Source: Halogranum gelatinilyticum
GTDB taxonomy: Archaea > Halobacteriota > Halobacteria > Halobacteriales > Haloferacaceae
Assembly: GCF_900103715.1 (NCBI RefSeq)
Contig: NZ_FNHL01000001.1
Span: forward strand, 911,295 to 975,294
Reading direction: 5' to 3'
DNA: 64,000 bases
Below the pieces are notes generated by a model that saw only the letters and a list, made by a program, of their open reading frames with translations, was not told the origin of the DNA and ran no database searches. Both the position numbers and the translations under genes were made by a program. Below, one piece after another: positions 48,243-57,238 of this stretch; the first letter of the stretch is position 1; each line of letters starts with the position of its first letter.

Positions 48243-50851
48243 CATCTGATACTAATCAGAAGATCCGTGGCCTGCTGCTGGCTGCGCTGATGGTCACGTC
48301 CGTTTTCGCGGGCTCCATCGCGTTCGCCGGTACTGCAGCTGCGGCCAACAACCTCTCCGACGTGACGTTCAACGGGCAAACCCCGTCTGGACCGGTCAGC
48401 GTCGATGAGGGGGCGAGTGCATCGCACACGATTTCATTCCAGGTAGACAACGTTGCTGACGACGGCAACACGGACACCTTCCGCGTCGAGTTCCCTAACG
48501 CGTACCAGGGCTCGCTCACGCTGGAGGATGTCTCGGTCGAGAACAGTGACGATAGTTCCACTATCGAAGTCACTGGCACGAGCGTCGTCAACAGCGGCGA
48601 CACGCTCCAGTTCACTATCAGCCCTGACAGCAACGCTGATACCGTTGACGTCACGGCAACCGTCGACGTGACGGTCGAGCAGCCGAACGTCCAGTCCACG
48701 ACTGACTACGGCATCAACGCCGAAGTCGTCGACAGTGACGGCCCGACCGCGTCCGCTGAGGACGTCGTCGTGCTGAGAGTCCAGGACACGGACAGCAGTA
48801 ACGTCGACACCGACAGTGTCTCTGGCCCGTACTACGCTGGCCAGACGCTCCTGTTCACTGACGACAACATGGACACCGGCTCGATCACGTCCGGCGAGTC
48901 CATCACGGTCTACACCGAGGACGAAGACAACGCCGATGAGCCCGACCAGCTCGCGCTGGACCTCGAGGCTCAGACTGACGGCGAAGTTCTCATCGACACC
49001 GACGGACTCGAGTCCGACGACTACGTTGTCCTCGACAGCGACGACAACCTCGTCGCAAGCTTCTCGCTCGTCGAACAGCGGTTCGACGTCGAGTTCGACG
49101 ACAGCACCGTCACTGACGAAGGCTCCGACGCACAGACGGAGCTCGACGTCTCCTCGGCGAACCGTGCAGGGGACTTCACGGCTAACGTCTCCGCGGACGG
49201 TCTCGACGCAGGCGACCTGCAGAACATCTTCGCAGACTACGACACGTCGACGACCGACGACGACGACATCCTCACGGTCACCCTGAACAAGGACCAGACC
49301 GAGACTGTCGACTTCACCGACATCGACCGCGGTGACTACACGTTCAACTTCTCCGTGACCGACACGGACGCAGAAGCTAGCGACGACATCACTGTTGAGC
49401 GCCTGAACAAGAACTACCAGTTCGAAGACGGTAGTGTCTCTGTCGCTCGCGGTGGTATCGCTGAAGTCAACATCTCGATGGGCGACGCCTCGACCGGCGC
49501 TGTCTCCATCGGTAGTGAAGAAGACGGCTTCGTCTACAACGCGTCCATCGAGGACGACAACGACGACGGCTACGTCAACTTCACGATTAACACGTACGAC
49601 CAGACGATCTCCTCCGCTGACGACATCGTCGGCGACGGAGACGACTACGCGACGGGTACGATCATCCCGAGCACCGACAGCGAAGACGTTCCGCTTGCAG
49701 CAGCGAACTACGACCTCGCAGTCGGTCCCGAGGAATTCTACCGCCACGATACCGACGACAGCTCCGATGACGTCGGTACCCTGGCAGTGACCGACCGTAC
49801 GACGACGGGCGTCCAGACGTGGACGGCCTCCGAAGACGCTCGCAGCGACATCTCGAACGCTGACGACGTCGCCAGCGCTATCGAGAACGGTACCGTCACG
49901 CAGGACGGCACCATCGCACAGGGCGACCACATCATCGTCCAGATCCAGGCATCTGGCCTGGACGGGTACATCGAGGCTGTCTCGACTGAGACCGACTCGT
50001 CTGAGGTCTCCGACGCCTTCGAAGGTGCAGACGAGGGTGTCAACGGACACCTCAACCTGACGATCCGTCAGACCAACCCCGAGCCGAACCGTCCGAACAA
50101 GATGGTCAACAACCAGACCATCGACTACATCGTCGACGGTGACAACGGTCAGGTCTTCGCGGTCATCGACACGGCCGAGAACGACCAGATCATGCGCGAG
50201 AACGGTGACGCCAGCGAATGGGACGACAACGACGAATTCGACGTCTCCTTCGACGTTGTCAGTGCCTCCGAACTCGCAGAGGGTGACGAGGAAGTCACCT
50301 CGTCCTTCGAGATGGTGACGCGTGAAGCCACGCTCGACGCCAACGATGACGACATCGTCGAAGTCGAAGCAAGCGAGAACGCTTCGATCTCCGGCACGTC
50401 GACCATCGCAGCTGGCAGCGAGATCCAGCTTCGCGTCCAGTCCGTCTCGGGCTCCGACAACCCGTTCGTCGCAACCCAGACGGTCAACGTCTCGGCTGAC
50501 GGTACCTTCTCCGGTTCGTTCGACTTCTCGGACCGCGCAGTTGGTACGAACTTCACCGTGACGGCAACCGACACCTCGCGTAGCAGCTTCGACGAGGATG
50601 TCGAGTACGATGGTACGGTCGTTGAGCAGATCGACGACTCGACCACCACGGAAGAGCCGGACACGACGACGGAAGAGCCGACGACGGAAGAGCCGACGAC
50701 GGAAGAGCCGACGACGGAAGAGCCGTCCGAGACGACGACGACGACGGACGAGCCTGAGACGACGACCACCACGTCGCCCGGCTTCGGCATCGCCGTCGCC
50801 CTCGTCGCACTCGCAGGTGCTGCACTCCTCGCACTCCGCCGCGAGAACTAA
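48239..50851 (+). CDS. S-layer glycoprotein with PGF-CTERM anchor
   Basis: 870 aa. Signal peptide residues 1-34 (KIRGLLLAALMVTSVFAGSI then AFAGTAAA). The mature protein is extremely acidic, Asp/Ser/Thr-rich and built of repeated beta domains. At least twelve N-x-S/T sequons are visible (for example NLS, NVS, NFS, NIS, NAS, NFT, NGT, NLT, NQT), as expected for an N-glycosylated cell wall protein. The last 70 residues are a Thr/Glu/Pro stalk with four TTEEP repeats, then the sorting tail SPGFGIAVALVALAGAALLA ending RREN, recognised by archaeosortase A, encoded directly downstream. Role: the two-dimensional surface lattice. Confidence 0.95.
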   Translation: MTSDTNQKIRGLLLAALMVTSVFAGSIAFAGTAAAANNLSDVTFNGQTPSGPVSVDEGASASHTISFQVDNVADDGNTDTFRVEFPNAYQGSLTLEDVSVENSDDSSTIEVTGTSVVNSGDTLQFTISPDSNADTVDVTATVDVTVEQPNVQSTTDYGINAEVVDSDGPTASAEDVVVLRVQDTDSSNVDTDSVSGPYYAGQTLLFTDDNMDTGSITSGESITVYTEDEDNADEPDQLALDLEAQTDGEVLIDTDGLESDDYVVLDSDDNLVASFSLVEQRFDVEFDDSTVTDEGSDAQTELDVSSANRAGDFTANVSADGLDAGDLQNIFADYDTSTTDDDDILTVTLNKDQTETVDFTDIDRGDYTFNFSVTDTDAEASDDITVERLNKNYQFEDGSVSVARGGIAEVNISMGDASTGAVSIGSEEDGFVYNASIEDDNDDGYVNFTINTYDQTISSADDIVGDGDDYATGTIIPSTDSEDVPLAAANYDLAVGPEEFYRHDTDDSSDDVGTLAVTDRTTTGVQTWTASEDARSDISNADDVASAIENGTVTQDGTIAQGDHIIVQIQASGLDGYIEAVSTETDSSEVSDAFEGADEGVNGHLNLTIRQTNPEPNRPNKMVNNQTIDYIVDGDNGQVFAVIDTAENDQIMRENGDASEWDDNDEFDVSFDVVSASELAEGDEEVTSSFEMVTREATLDANDDDIVEVEASENASISGTSTIAAGSEIQLRVQSVSGSDNPFVATQTVNVSADGTFSGSFDFSDRAVGTNFTVTATDTSRSSFDEDVEYDGTVVEQIDDSTTTEEPDTTTEEPTTEEPTTEEPTTEEPSETTTTTDEPETTTTTSPGFGIAVALVALAGAALLALRREN
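50671..50725 (+). repeat. 15-bp tandem repeat encoding TTEEP in the S-layer stalk
   Basis: The unit ggaagagccgacgac is repeated 3.7 times without mismatch, encoding the O-glycosylatable Thr-rich stalk. Perfect identity suggests recent expansion. Confidence 0.85.
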
Positions 50852-50867
50852 CCAGCGCTAACTAACC

Positions 50868-50903
50868 ACCGGCTCACGCCGGCCCTTGCAGCAATTTTTC
50901 TTT
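50868..50903 (+). terminator. hairpin and T-run terminator of the S-layer gene
   Basis: CCGGC-tcac-GCCGG (50869-50882) followed 12 nt later by tttttcttt. A strong terminator fits a very highly expressed gene and separates it from archaeosortase A. Confidence 0.6.
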
Positions 50904-50969
50904 GGGACGCTACACCCGCCAGCGACAGCTCCATCGCTCGCTCGTGCGTCCGAACACCACCAACGACAA

Positions 50970-50979
50970 GGGATTTATT
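50970..50979 (+). promoter_or_regulatory. artA promoter element
   Basis: TATA-like gggatttatt is about 27 nt before the ATG at 51002, so artA has its own leaderless transcript. Confidence 0.55.
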
Positions 50980-51001
50980 CCGCCACGCCGTTGCAACGCG
51001 T

Positions 51002-51955
51002 ATGCCCGGTGTGTTTTCCGACACCCTCGCCTGGGTGGTCATCCTCCTGTTCGGTGCGGGCGTCGTGCTCGAACGGTACGACGAGCGTGCCGCACGGATC
51101 ACCACCACCGGTGCGTGGGTGTTGTTCGCCCTCTTCTGGCTCCAGCTCATCCCCCACTTCATCTTCGAGCACAAGAGCTACGTCGAGGGCATCCTCACCA
51201 TCGTCGCCGTCCCCGCCAGCATCTACGCCGGCTGGCTCCTGTATCAGGGCCGTTCGACGCTCATGATTCTCTCGCGTGCCGTCGCCGTGATGGGACTCGT
51301 CTATCTCCCGTTCGAGACGATTCCAGCGATTACGGTCGCGGGCCTGACCATCCCCGCACCACGACGCTTTCTCATCCAGACCGTCGCCGACCAGACGGGG
51401 TTCATGATGAGTCTGTTCGGCTACAACCCGGAGGTCGTCATGGGAACCGAGAGCGGCTACCCGAGTGCGTTCCTCTTTACGACGCCCGAGGGTCACCGGC
51501 TGCACTTCGAGATCGTGCTGGCCTGTACCGGTCTCGGGAGCATGGCCATCTTCGCGGGACTCATCGCTGCCGTCCGGGCACCGCTCTCGCGGAAGCTCCG
51601 CGCACTGGCCATCTCGATGCCCATCATCTACGTGCTCAACCTCGCGCGGACGACGTTCATCGGCGTCACCTTCGGCAACCAGTATCTGCAGTTCTTCGTC
51701 GACGAGGTGCTGTTCCTCTTCGGTTCCAGCGACCCCTACATGGTGTCGTGGTTCATCTCCGACCGCATCATTAGCCAGCTCCTGGCCGTGGTCGTCCTCG
51801 TCGGGCTGACCTACGCCGTCGTCCGCGAGCTACCCGAACTGCTCGTCGTCATCGAAGACGTCCTCTACATGGTGACCAAAGAGGAGTACGACCTACAGGA
51901 GGCACTCGACGTCCGTGTGCCGCGCGCCGACGGCGGCGAACAGGTCGACGAGTAG
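51002..51955 (+). CDS. artA: archaeosortase A
   Basis: 317 aa with about eight membrane helices. Catalytic residues are Cys175 in LACTGLGS, Arg216 in LNLARTTF and Arg255 in ISDRIISQ. Their spacing (41 and 39) equals that of the Cys/Arg/Arg residues reported for the Haloferax volcanii enzyme as I recall it. ArtA cuts PGF-CTERM tails of secreted proteins and links them to membrane lipid. Being next to the S-layer gene, its main substrate, is a sensible arrangement; a second substrate in this window is the BtuF-like protein at 60.0 kb. Confidence 0.95.
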   Translation: MPGVFSDTLAWVVILLFGAGVVLERYDERAARITTTGAWVLFALFWLQLIPHFIFEHKSYVEGILTIVAVPASIYAGWLLYQGRSTLMILSRAVAVMGLVYLPFETIPAITVAGLTIPAPRRFLIQTVADQTGFMMSLFGYNPEVVMGTESGYPSAFLFTTPEGHRLHFEIVLACTGLGSMAIFAGLIAAVRAPLSRKLRALAISMPIIYVLNLARTTFIGVTFGNQYLQFFVDEVLFLFGSSDPYMVSWFISDRIISQLLAVVVLVGLTYAVVRELPELLVVIEDVLYMVTKEEYDLQEALDVRVPRADGGEQVDE

Positions 51956-51999
51956 CGGAGAAGAACGAGACGACTCTTTTCGACGAGCAGTGACGGCAG

Positions 52000-52773
52000 T
52001 TACAACGGCTCCAGCAAATCCGACGGACAGCCACCGAGCTGCTCGAGTGCCTCGGCTTCGACGTGGTGGAGGTCTCCGGGAATCACGAGCATGTGGAGTG
52101 GGTCCCCGAAGTCACGTTCTGCGAGTGCGGAGAGTTTGTCGGCGGCGACGAGCGGGTCGGGACTTCCGGCGCGGGCGACGACGACGGCGACGGTGTCTTT
52201 CCAGCCGTCGGCGAACATCTCCGCCGCCGTCGAGGCACTCATGTACTCGTCGCGGTGGGCCTTGATGTCGAGATAGACCAGCGTGTGGAGGCCGCGTTCG
52301 AGGTTCGCTTCGATGCTGTCGATGACAGATTGGGGAACGTCGTCACCGCCGTGGGCGTAGGGGAAGGGGAGCGTGACGGCTTTTCCGAAGCGGTAGTTCT
52401 GCAGACCGGTCAGACCGGATGCCGCCGACTGTGCGGTCACCCCGTGGATGACGCGCGTCTCGATACCGCGGTCGATGGCTCGGAGCCGGAGGTCGACGTG
52501 CGTCGTCGAGATCATCGTATCGCCCGCGGTGAGGAAGGCGACGTCCTCCTCCTCGGCGGCGTCGAGGATGGCTTCGGGGTCCTGTTCGGTGCCCGCGCGG
52601 TCGCGGACTTCGATGTCGACGTCGTGGTGGGCGGCGAGGTCCTCGACCGTCGTCCCGATGAGTTTGCTGGTGTAGAACTCTGCGAAGGCGCGGTCGGCTG
52701 CGCGGAGTGCCTCCCGTCCCTCGACAGTGATGGAGCGTTCGTCGTAGAGACCGAGTCCGATGAAGGTGAGCAT
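52000..52773 (-). CDS. dph5: diphthine synthase
   Basis: 257 aa SAM-dependent methyltransferase of the tetrapyrrole-methylase fold. N-terminal MLTFIGLGLYDERSITVEG is the family signature; the SAM loop reads AFLTAGDTMISTTHVDLRL; further motifs are GVTAQSAASGLTGLQNYRFG and YLDIKAH. It methylates the modified histidine of elongation factor 2 on the way to diphthamide. Stand-alone gene 44 bp from artA's stop, convergent with it. Confidence 0.95.
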   Translation of the reverse strand: MLTFIGLGLYDERSITVEGREALRAADRAFAEFYTSKLIGTTVEDLAAHHDVDIEVRDRAGTEQDPEAILDAAEEEDVAFLTAGDTMISTTHVDLRLRAIDRGIETRVIHGVTAQSAASGLTGLQNYRFGKAVTLPFPYAHGGDDVPQSVIDSIEANLERGLHTLVYLDIKAHRDEYMSASTAAEMFADGWKDTVAVVVARAGSPDPLVAADKLSALAERDFGDPLHMLVIPGDLHHVEAEALEQLGGCPSDLLEPL

Positions 52774-52830
52774 ACGTGCTCTCGGCCGCGGGGATTCATA
52801 AGCGGCGCGTGTTCGGTGTCGTCGGAGACG

Positions 52831-53064
52831 TCACTCCTCGTCGGGCGAGTCGACGTGCCGCTCGCGGTGGAGCCTCCGGGCTTCTTCGGGTGTGACGGTC
52901 AGCCACTCGTCGTCGACATGGAGCTGGACCATCCCTTCGGGGACGTCGACGTCGACGTCCTCAGTGTGGGCGTCGACGAGATGTTCGACGTACTGCTCTC
53001 GTGCGGCCGCGGCTGCGGGGGCGAACGACCGCCACGCACAGCCCGGCCGGGAACACCGGTACAT
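52831..53064 (-). CDS. small C2H2-type zinc-finger protein
   Basis: 77 aa. MYRCSRPGCAWRSFAPAAAA contains Cys-x4-Cys and continues to the ligands EHLVDAH (His-x4-His), a C2H2-like zinc finger; the acidic C-terminal 40 residues (VDVPEGMVQLHVDDEWLTVT) look like a separate beta hairpin. Same size and layout as haloarchaeal microproteins of unknown function (DUF7565 in my memory). Confidence 0.7.
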   Translation of the reverse strand: MYRCSRPGCAWRSFAPAAAAAREQYVEHLVDAHTEDVDVDVPEGMVQLHVDDEWLTVTPEEARRLHRERHVDSPDEE

Positions 53065-53136
53065 AATCTCTGCCCTGCGGGAAGCGACTGCGGGCTAAAA
53101 CGGTTCTGAATGGGTCAAGCCGTCACCGACAGGGAT

Positions 53137-53265
53137 TCAGAGTGCGGTATCGCACTTCGGGCAGGCGTCGGGATACTTCCGGCCGTCGAAGGAGGGGAGA
53201 CCGAACTCCGGCTCGGCGAGTTCGGTCCGCCGGACGCTCTTGCCGCACTGCGAGCAGGTCTTCAT
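53137..53265 (-). CDS. 42-residue zinc-ribbon microprotein
   Basis: MKTCSQCGKSVRRTELAEPE, then CPKCDTAL at the end, forming two CxxC knuckles 30 residues apart. A longer frame reaches upstream but its sequence is not protein-like and crosses the promoter. Neighbouring the C2H2 protein on the same strand. Function unknown. Confidence 0.65.
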   Translation of the reverse strand: MKTCSQCGKSVRRTELAEPEFGLPSFDGRKYPDACPKCDTAL

Positions 53266-53380
53266 GGCGTGTGCAGTGGTAACGAGGCTATTTGAACCCC
53301 TCGGCCGGGGGCAACAGAGGTAACGGACAGGGGGTTCCGCGACCACACCGTTATTCTCTCCGCCGCGCTGGAGATAAGAC

Positions 53381-53875
53381 GTGATCACGCCTGTCGCGTC
53401 CGACGGGGACTACTCGACACTACGAGCACTCCTCTCGGACTACCACGAGTGGATGCACGAGCACGCTGGCGACGTCTACGGCCCGGACGCCGAGCTCCGT
53501 CACGACGTCGAGTCACTGGCCGACGACCCCGAGTCGTGGGCGTGGATCGCCTCCCACGACGGGGAGCCCGCGGGCTGTGTCCTCCTGTACGGAACCGCTG
53601 GCGACGTCGCCGAGTTCAAGCGGCTGTGGGTCGACCCGGCCGCCCGTGGTTCCGGTCTCGGCCGAGCACTCGTCGAGACGGTCGCCGAGAAGGCCCACAC
53701 GGAGGGCTACGAGACACTCGGTCTCACGACGCCACCGTGGGCGACGGCCGCACACGAACTCTACGAGTCACTGGGCTTCGAGCGGACACCGCCCTACCCC
53801 GAGACGCGGCTTCCGGAGCAGTTCCACGACGAAGCGTTGTTCATGCAGCTGAAGCTGTCGGCGACAGAGGAGTGA
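53381..53875 (+). CDS. GNAT-family N-acetyltransferase
   Basis: 164 aa, GTG start. Motif A: FKRLWVDPAARGSGLGRALV with the R-G-x-G-L-G acetyl-CoA loop; motif B: ATAAHELYESLGFERTPPYP. A TATA-like gttattctc about 28 nt before the GTG supports a leaderless start. Resembles GNATs acting on small molecules or protein N-termini; substrate unknown. Confidence 0.9.
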   Translation: MITPVASDGDYSTLRALLSDYHEWMHEHAGDVYGPDAELRHDVESLADDPESWAWIASHDGEPAGCVLLYGTAGDVAEFKRLWVDPAARGSGLGRALVETVAEKAHTEGYETLGLTTPPWATAAHELYESLGFERTPPYPETRLPEQFHDEALFMQLKLSATEE

Positions 53876-53948
53876 GAGCCGAGTGGGTAGATGAGAGAAG
53901 TAAGGCACACGGAAAGGCGTCGCTGGACGAGATGGGTTGCGCGAGAAG

Positions 53949-54021
53949 AGCCGGTGGAGGGATTTGAACCCTCGGCCTATTCCTTACGAAGGAATCGCTC
54001 TGCCAGCTGAGCTACACCGGC
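53949..54021 (-). tRNA. tRNA-Thr (anticodon CGT)
   Basis: On the reverse strand GCCGGTG pairs with CACCGGC, the D-arm is GCTC/GAGC, the anticodon stem ATTCC/GGAAT encloses TTCGTAA with anticodon CGT reading ACG, and the T-arm GAGGG/CCCTC encloses TTCAAAT. Discriminator T. No intron. 73 nt. Confidence 0.93.
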
Positions 54022-54132
54022 GCGTGCGGACACGTCGGCCGTTCCAACGCATCTCTTCCTACCGCGAATACCTCAATAAGGGTTCCGGAATACGGCCACT
54101 GTGACGCGGTGGGCCATGCCACGGCCGTCGCC

Positions 54133-55119
54133 TCACGCCCGTCGCGTCAGGCGAACGTCCAGACAGACGTTGTACTCGTGGGGGGCGTAGGAGCGGACGG
54201 TCTGCTCTCCTAAGACCTCGACCTCGTATTCGGGTTCGGCGGCGGCGCGAACCGCAGCCAGCCCGGGACCGAACGGGTCGTCCTCGTGTTGGATGTCGTA
54301 GAGGTGCAGGACACAGTCGTCGCCCGCGACGGCGACGGCGGTGTCGAGGAAGTCGTCGGCACTGTGTGGAAGGTTCATAATCACGCGGTCGGCCCAGTCG
54401 GTGTAGTCGGCGGCGACGTCGCGAACGTCGCCGTGGACCGCAGTCACGCGGTCCGCGACCTTGTTGCGGCGGGCGTTCTCGCGGAGATACTCGACGGCCG
54501 CCTCGTTGAGATCGACACCGACAACCTCGGCACCCCGTGCAGCACAGGGGATGGCGAAGGGACCGACACCGGCGAACATATCGAAGACGTGCTCGCCCTC
54601 GTGGACTTGTTCGACGACGCGGTGGCGTTCGGTTGCGAGCCGTGGCGAGAAGTAGACGGAGGCGATGTCCAGGAGGAACTCGAAGCCGTACTCTCGGTGG
54701 ACGGTCTCGGTGTCGTCGCCGACGAGGACGTCCCAGTCGCGGACGCGAAGTTCGCCCTTGATCTTCGAGGCGCGGTTGACGACCGTCTCGGCGCGGATGT
54801 CCGATTCGACGAGCGCGTCGGCGATGGCCTGGGCACGCTCGGGGTCGTCCTCGTCGACGATGACGATGTCACCGAGGCGTTCGTAGCTGGGTTCGAAGCC
54901 GAGGACGTCTTCGGGGAGCGTCCGGCCCTCGCGTGCTGGGGCGTCGTAGTCGACGACGTCGTAGTCGGTGGGGACGGCGGTCGCGTCGGCGACGGGGATG
55001 TAGAGGACGCCGTCGTCGACCACGATGTCGTGGCCGTGGTCAAGGAGGTCCGCGTCGGCGAGTGTCCGACGAGTCGCCTCGCCCTCCTCGCGCGGGACGC
55101 GGACACAGGGTACGTTCAT
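54133..55119 (-). CDS. trm5: tRNA (guanine37-N1)-methyltransferase Trm5
   Basis: 328 aa. An N-terminal D1-like and D2 domain (YERLGDIVIVDEDDPERAQA; REYGFEFLLDIASVYFSPR) precedes the Rossmann methyltransferase domain: motif I VFDMFAGVGPFAIPCA, motif II VDLNEAAVEYLRENA and the catalytic NLPHSA. The ending PHEYNVCLDVRL is typical. It makes m1G37 next to the anticodon, preventing frameshifting. Close to tRNA-Thr but on its own transcript. Confidence 0.95.
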   Translation of the reverse strand: MNVPCVRVPREEGEATRRTLADADLLDHGHDIVVDDGVLYIPVADATAVPTDYDVVDYDAPAREGRTLPEDVLGFEPSYERLGDIVIVDEDDPERAQAIADALVESDIRAETVVNRASKIKGELRVRDWDVLVGDDTETVHREYGFEFLLDIASVYFSPRLATERHRVVEQVHEGEHVFDMFAGVGPFAIPCAARGAEVVGVDLNEAAVEYLRENARRNKVADRVTAVHGDVRDVAADYTDWADRVIMNLPHSADDFLDTAVAVAGDDCVLHLYDIQHEDDPFGPGLAAVRAAAEPEYEVEVLGEQTVRSYAPHEYNVCLDVRLTRRA

Positions 55120-55166
55120 GTTCCGACCGACGCGGCCGCTGCGAGTAAGGCTGACGTTTTCTCAGT

Positions 55167-55712
55167 TCAGCGGTGGACGGCAACCGCGTGGACGACAGCG
55201 GTGGCGAAGAGCGCGAGCGCGAGGACCGTCGCGTAGACGAGCCCCGGGAGGAGGTCGAAGGGGTAGAGCCCCGCCCACGCGACGCCCGCGAGCAGGAGTC
55301 CGACGGCGGCGAACCCGAAGTAGTAGTTCGACCACGGCGTCGGCCGCGTCGGCTTGTCGAGGTAGACGGTGAGTGCCTCCGCGCGCGGCGTGAGCGTCAG
55401 ATTCTCCCACGCCCGTTCGGCCTCGATGAGACCGGCGTCTTGGAGCATCGGGAGATGCGTCTGGTGCAGCGAGGTGTAGACACGCTTGCGTTGCTTGTAG
55501 GTCACCGCTTCGGGGGTGACGTCGTTCTCCCACGCGGCGATGCGCTCTGCGAGGTCTCGGATGCCGACCGGCGTCTCGGTCATCTCGTCCGTACTGAGGA
55601 GGGCGAGCACGTCCCGCCGCCGCGCGTTCGAGAGCGCGGAAAACACCGTGTCTGCGGTGAGGTCTGCTGGCTGTGTTTCGGGCGGGAGGGTGGTCGCGAC
55701 GGATGTGCTCAT
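55167..55712 (-). CDS. ArsR-like wHTH protein with two C-terminal membrane helices (DUF7344-like)
   Basis: 181 aa. The N-terminal half is a wHTH domain (VFSALSNARRRDVLALLSTD; SLHQTHLPMLQDAGLIEAER) of the type used in many haloarchaeal one-component regulators. Residues 130-180 form two membrane helices (NYYFGFAAVGLLLAGVAWAG; LVYATVLALALFATAVVHAV). So it is a membrane-tethered DNA-binding protein that may respond to a membrane or surface signal. It is 137 bp from the CetZ-like gene on the same strand, transcribed after it. Confidence 0.8.
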   Translation of the reverse strand: MSTSVATTLPPETQPADLTADTVFSALSNARRRDVLALLSTDEMTETPVGIRDLAERIAAWENDVTPEAVTYKQRKRVYTSLHQTHLPMLQDAGLIEAERAWENLTLTPRAEALTVYLDKPTRPTPWSNYYFGFAAVGLLLAGVAWAGLYPFDLLPGLVYATVLALALFATAVVHAVAVHR

Positions 55713-55849
55713 ATCTCACACAGTCTTGGCAAGAGACAGTATGTATGGACCCGTTACTGAGCGTCAGCAACTGCCTAGCGTCCGCATAGACACGGCCTAC
55801 CGTTCGGTCTTCGTCGGCCGGTTCGGGGGGTCCGCGGCTCGGAGCCGAC

Positions 55850-57142
55850 TCAGAACAGCGGATCGACCGTCTCGGCCACGGCGTCGAGTGTCGGTGGGAC
55901 CGACGTGTCTGGACCTGGCAGCCGCAGATCCCCCGCACGCCGTGACTGTGCGGCGGCGGCTGTCCAGAGGTCGTCGAGCCGGGGGACGTGGCGCACGCCG
56001 GAGAGCAGCAACGTACACGTCAGCGTGTCGCCGCCCGTGTCGCGGACGTCGCCGCCGACGAGGCTCACACCCACCTCGTCGCGTAGCCACCGGTCGGCGT
56101 AGTCGACGCCGTGGCGTGGGCGCGTCTCGGGAGGGCCGTCGAGGACGAGCCACGCTGCCTCTGCGACGGGTGGCCGGGACGCGAGCGACGTGTCCTCGCC
56201 CGTTGCGACGCGTCGCACCGACCACCGGCCGACGTGCGACGGCGACACGCCGAAGGCTGCATCGCGGACGACCCGGACGACCGCCATCGTCTCCCGACCC
56301 GTGGGTCGCCTCCCGCGGAGCCGCGCGAAGAGCCGTCGCTCGGCCGGAAGCCGCGCCTCGGAGAGCACGGACAGCCGTCCCGCCGCGAGCACCGAGGAGA
56401 CCGTCGCCGCCACGTCGGGGCGGAAGACGGCGATCTCCTCGCTGTTCGAGTTGTTGGAGGCCGCGTCGGCTGGTTCCCGCTTGCCGGAAGCGTCGCTGAC
56501 GCCGTCGCGGCCATCGCCGTCGACGCCGCCGTGTTCCTGCCACGCCGATAGCGGCCGACTGTGGGGACCTCCGCCCCCGAACACTGCCGCGACCCGACGC
56601 GCGAGCGTCGAGACATCCGAGCCATGACAGCCGTCGCCCGTGTCGACGACGAGGCTGTCGACCTCGCGGACGAAGGTCACGAGCGAGCGAGCAGTGTCGT
56701 AGGCGGTCGATTCGTCGGCGTCGCGGGCGGGGAGGACGCCGAGTCCGTAGACCGGTCGCGAGAAGAGCCGGGTGAGAGCGCGGGCGACGACGGGCGCGCC
56801 ACCGCCGCCGGTTCCGCCACCGAGGGCGGCGACGACGAGGAAGGCGTCCGCGCGATGCGAGGGGAGACAGTCGACCCCGGCGAGAATAGCGTCGAGGTCT
56901 TCGGCAGCGATGCTCGCGGCGAGTTCGTTGTCACCGTCGACGCCCGCACGGGCGGGATACGCCGCGCCGACGACGACGCGGTGGCTGGCCGGGACGGAGC
57001 GGAGACCGGCGACGTCCGCGACTGCCGTATCCACCGCGATAGCACCAGCGACGAGGCCGCCACCGTGTGCCCGGTCGTGTGCGACCAGCGCGTCGACGAC
57101 AAGTCCGCCTACGCGTCCGACGCCGATGAGCGCGAGTTCCAA
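55850..57142 (-). CDS. divergent CetZ-like tubulin-superfamily protein
   Basis: 430 aa. GTP-binding half: MELALIGVGRVGGLVVDALV, tubulin signature FLVVAALGGGTGGGGAPVVA (about residues 102-121) and PVYGLGVLPARDADES as in CetZ. The C-terminal half matches CetZ in LVLDGPPETRPRHGVDYADR and LTCTLLLSGVRHVPRLDDL. Between them lies a disordered Gly/Asp/Ser/Asn insertion (DGVSDASGKREPADAASNNS), and the T7 (synergy) region that normally carries the GTP-hydrolysing Asp is not recognisable. CetZ proteins shape the cell rather than divide it. This one may polymerise without hydrolysis, or regulate other CetZs. Confidence 0.82.
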   Translation of the reverse strand: MELALIGVGRVGGLVVDALVAHDRAHGGGLVAGAIAVDTAVADVAGLRSVPASHRVVVGAAYPARAGVDGDNELAASIAAEDLDAILAGVDCLPSHRADAFLVVAALGGGTGGGGAPVVARALTRLFSRPVYGLGVLPARDADESTAYDTARSLVTFVREVDSLVVDTGDGCHGSDVSTLARRVAAVFGGGGPHSRPLSAWQEHGGVDGDGRDGVSDASGKREPADAASNNSNSEEIAVFRPDVAATVSSVLAAGRLSVLSEARLPAERRLFARLRGRRPTGRETMAVVRVVRDAAFGVSPSHVGRWSVRRVATGEDTSLASRPPVAEAAWLVLDGPPETRPRHGVDYADRWLRDEVGVSLVGGDVRDTGGDTLTCTLLLSGVRHVPRLDDLWTAAAAQSRRAGDLRLPGPDTSVPPTLDAVAETVDPLF

Positions 57143-57207
57143 GAGTTCTCTCGGGAGAGAAGCGAGCGACAGCGAAGAGTACTCGCCGCATACTCGGAAC
57201 GCGACTC

Positions 57208-57216
57208 GTTTATACG
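57208..57216 (+). promoter_or_regulatory. promoter element of the 95-aa membrane protein gene
   Basis: gtttatacg is about 27 nt before the ATG at 57239. It is also inside the divergent promoter region of the CetZ-like gene. Confidence 0.5.
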
Positions 57217-57238
57217 CGTGCTACCCCGAGTGGTCGCT

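Noticed and set aside
48434-50050. 538-codon frame antisense to the S-layer gene
   Set aside because: Mirror of a Asp/Thr/Val-rich coding sequence; no promoter and no recognisable domain.
50671-50725. Possible CRISPR or satellite
   Set aside because: Perfect 15-bp units in frame encode the TTEEP stalk of the S-layer protein.
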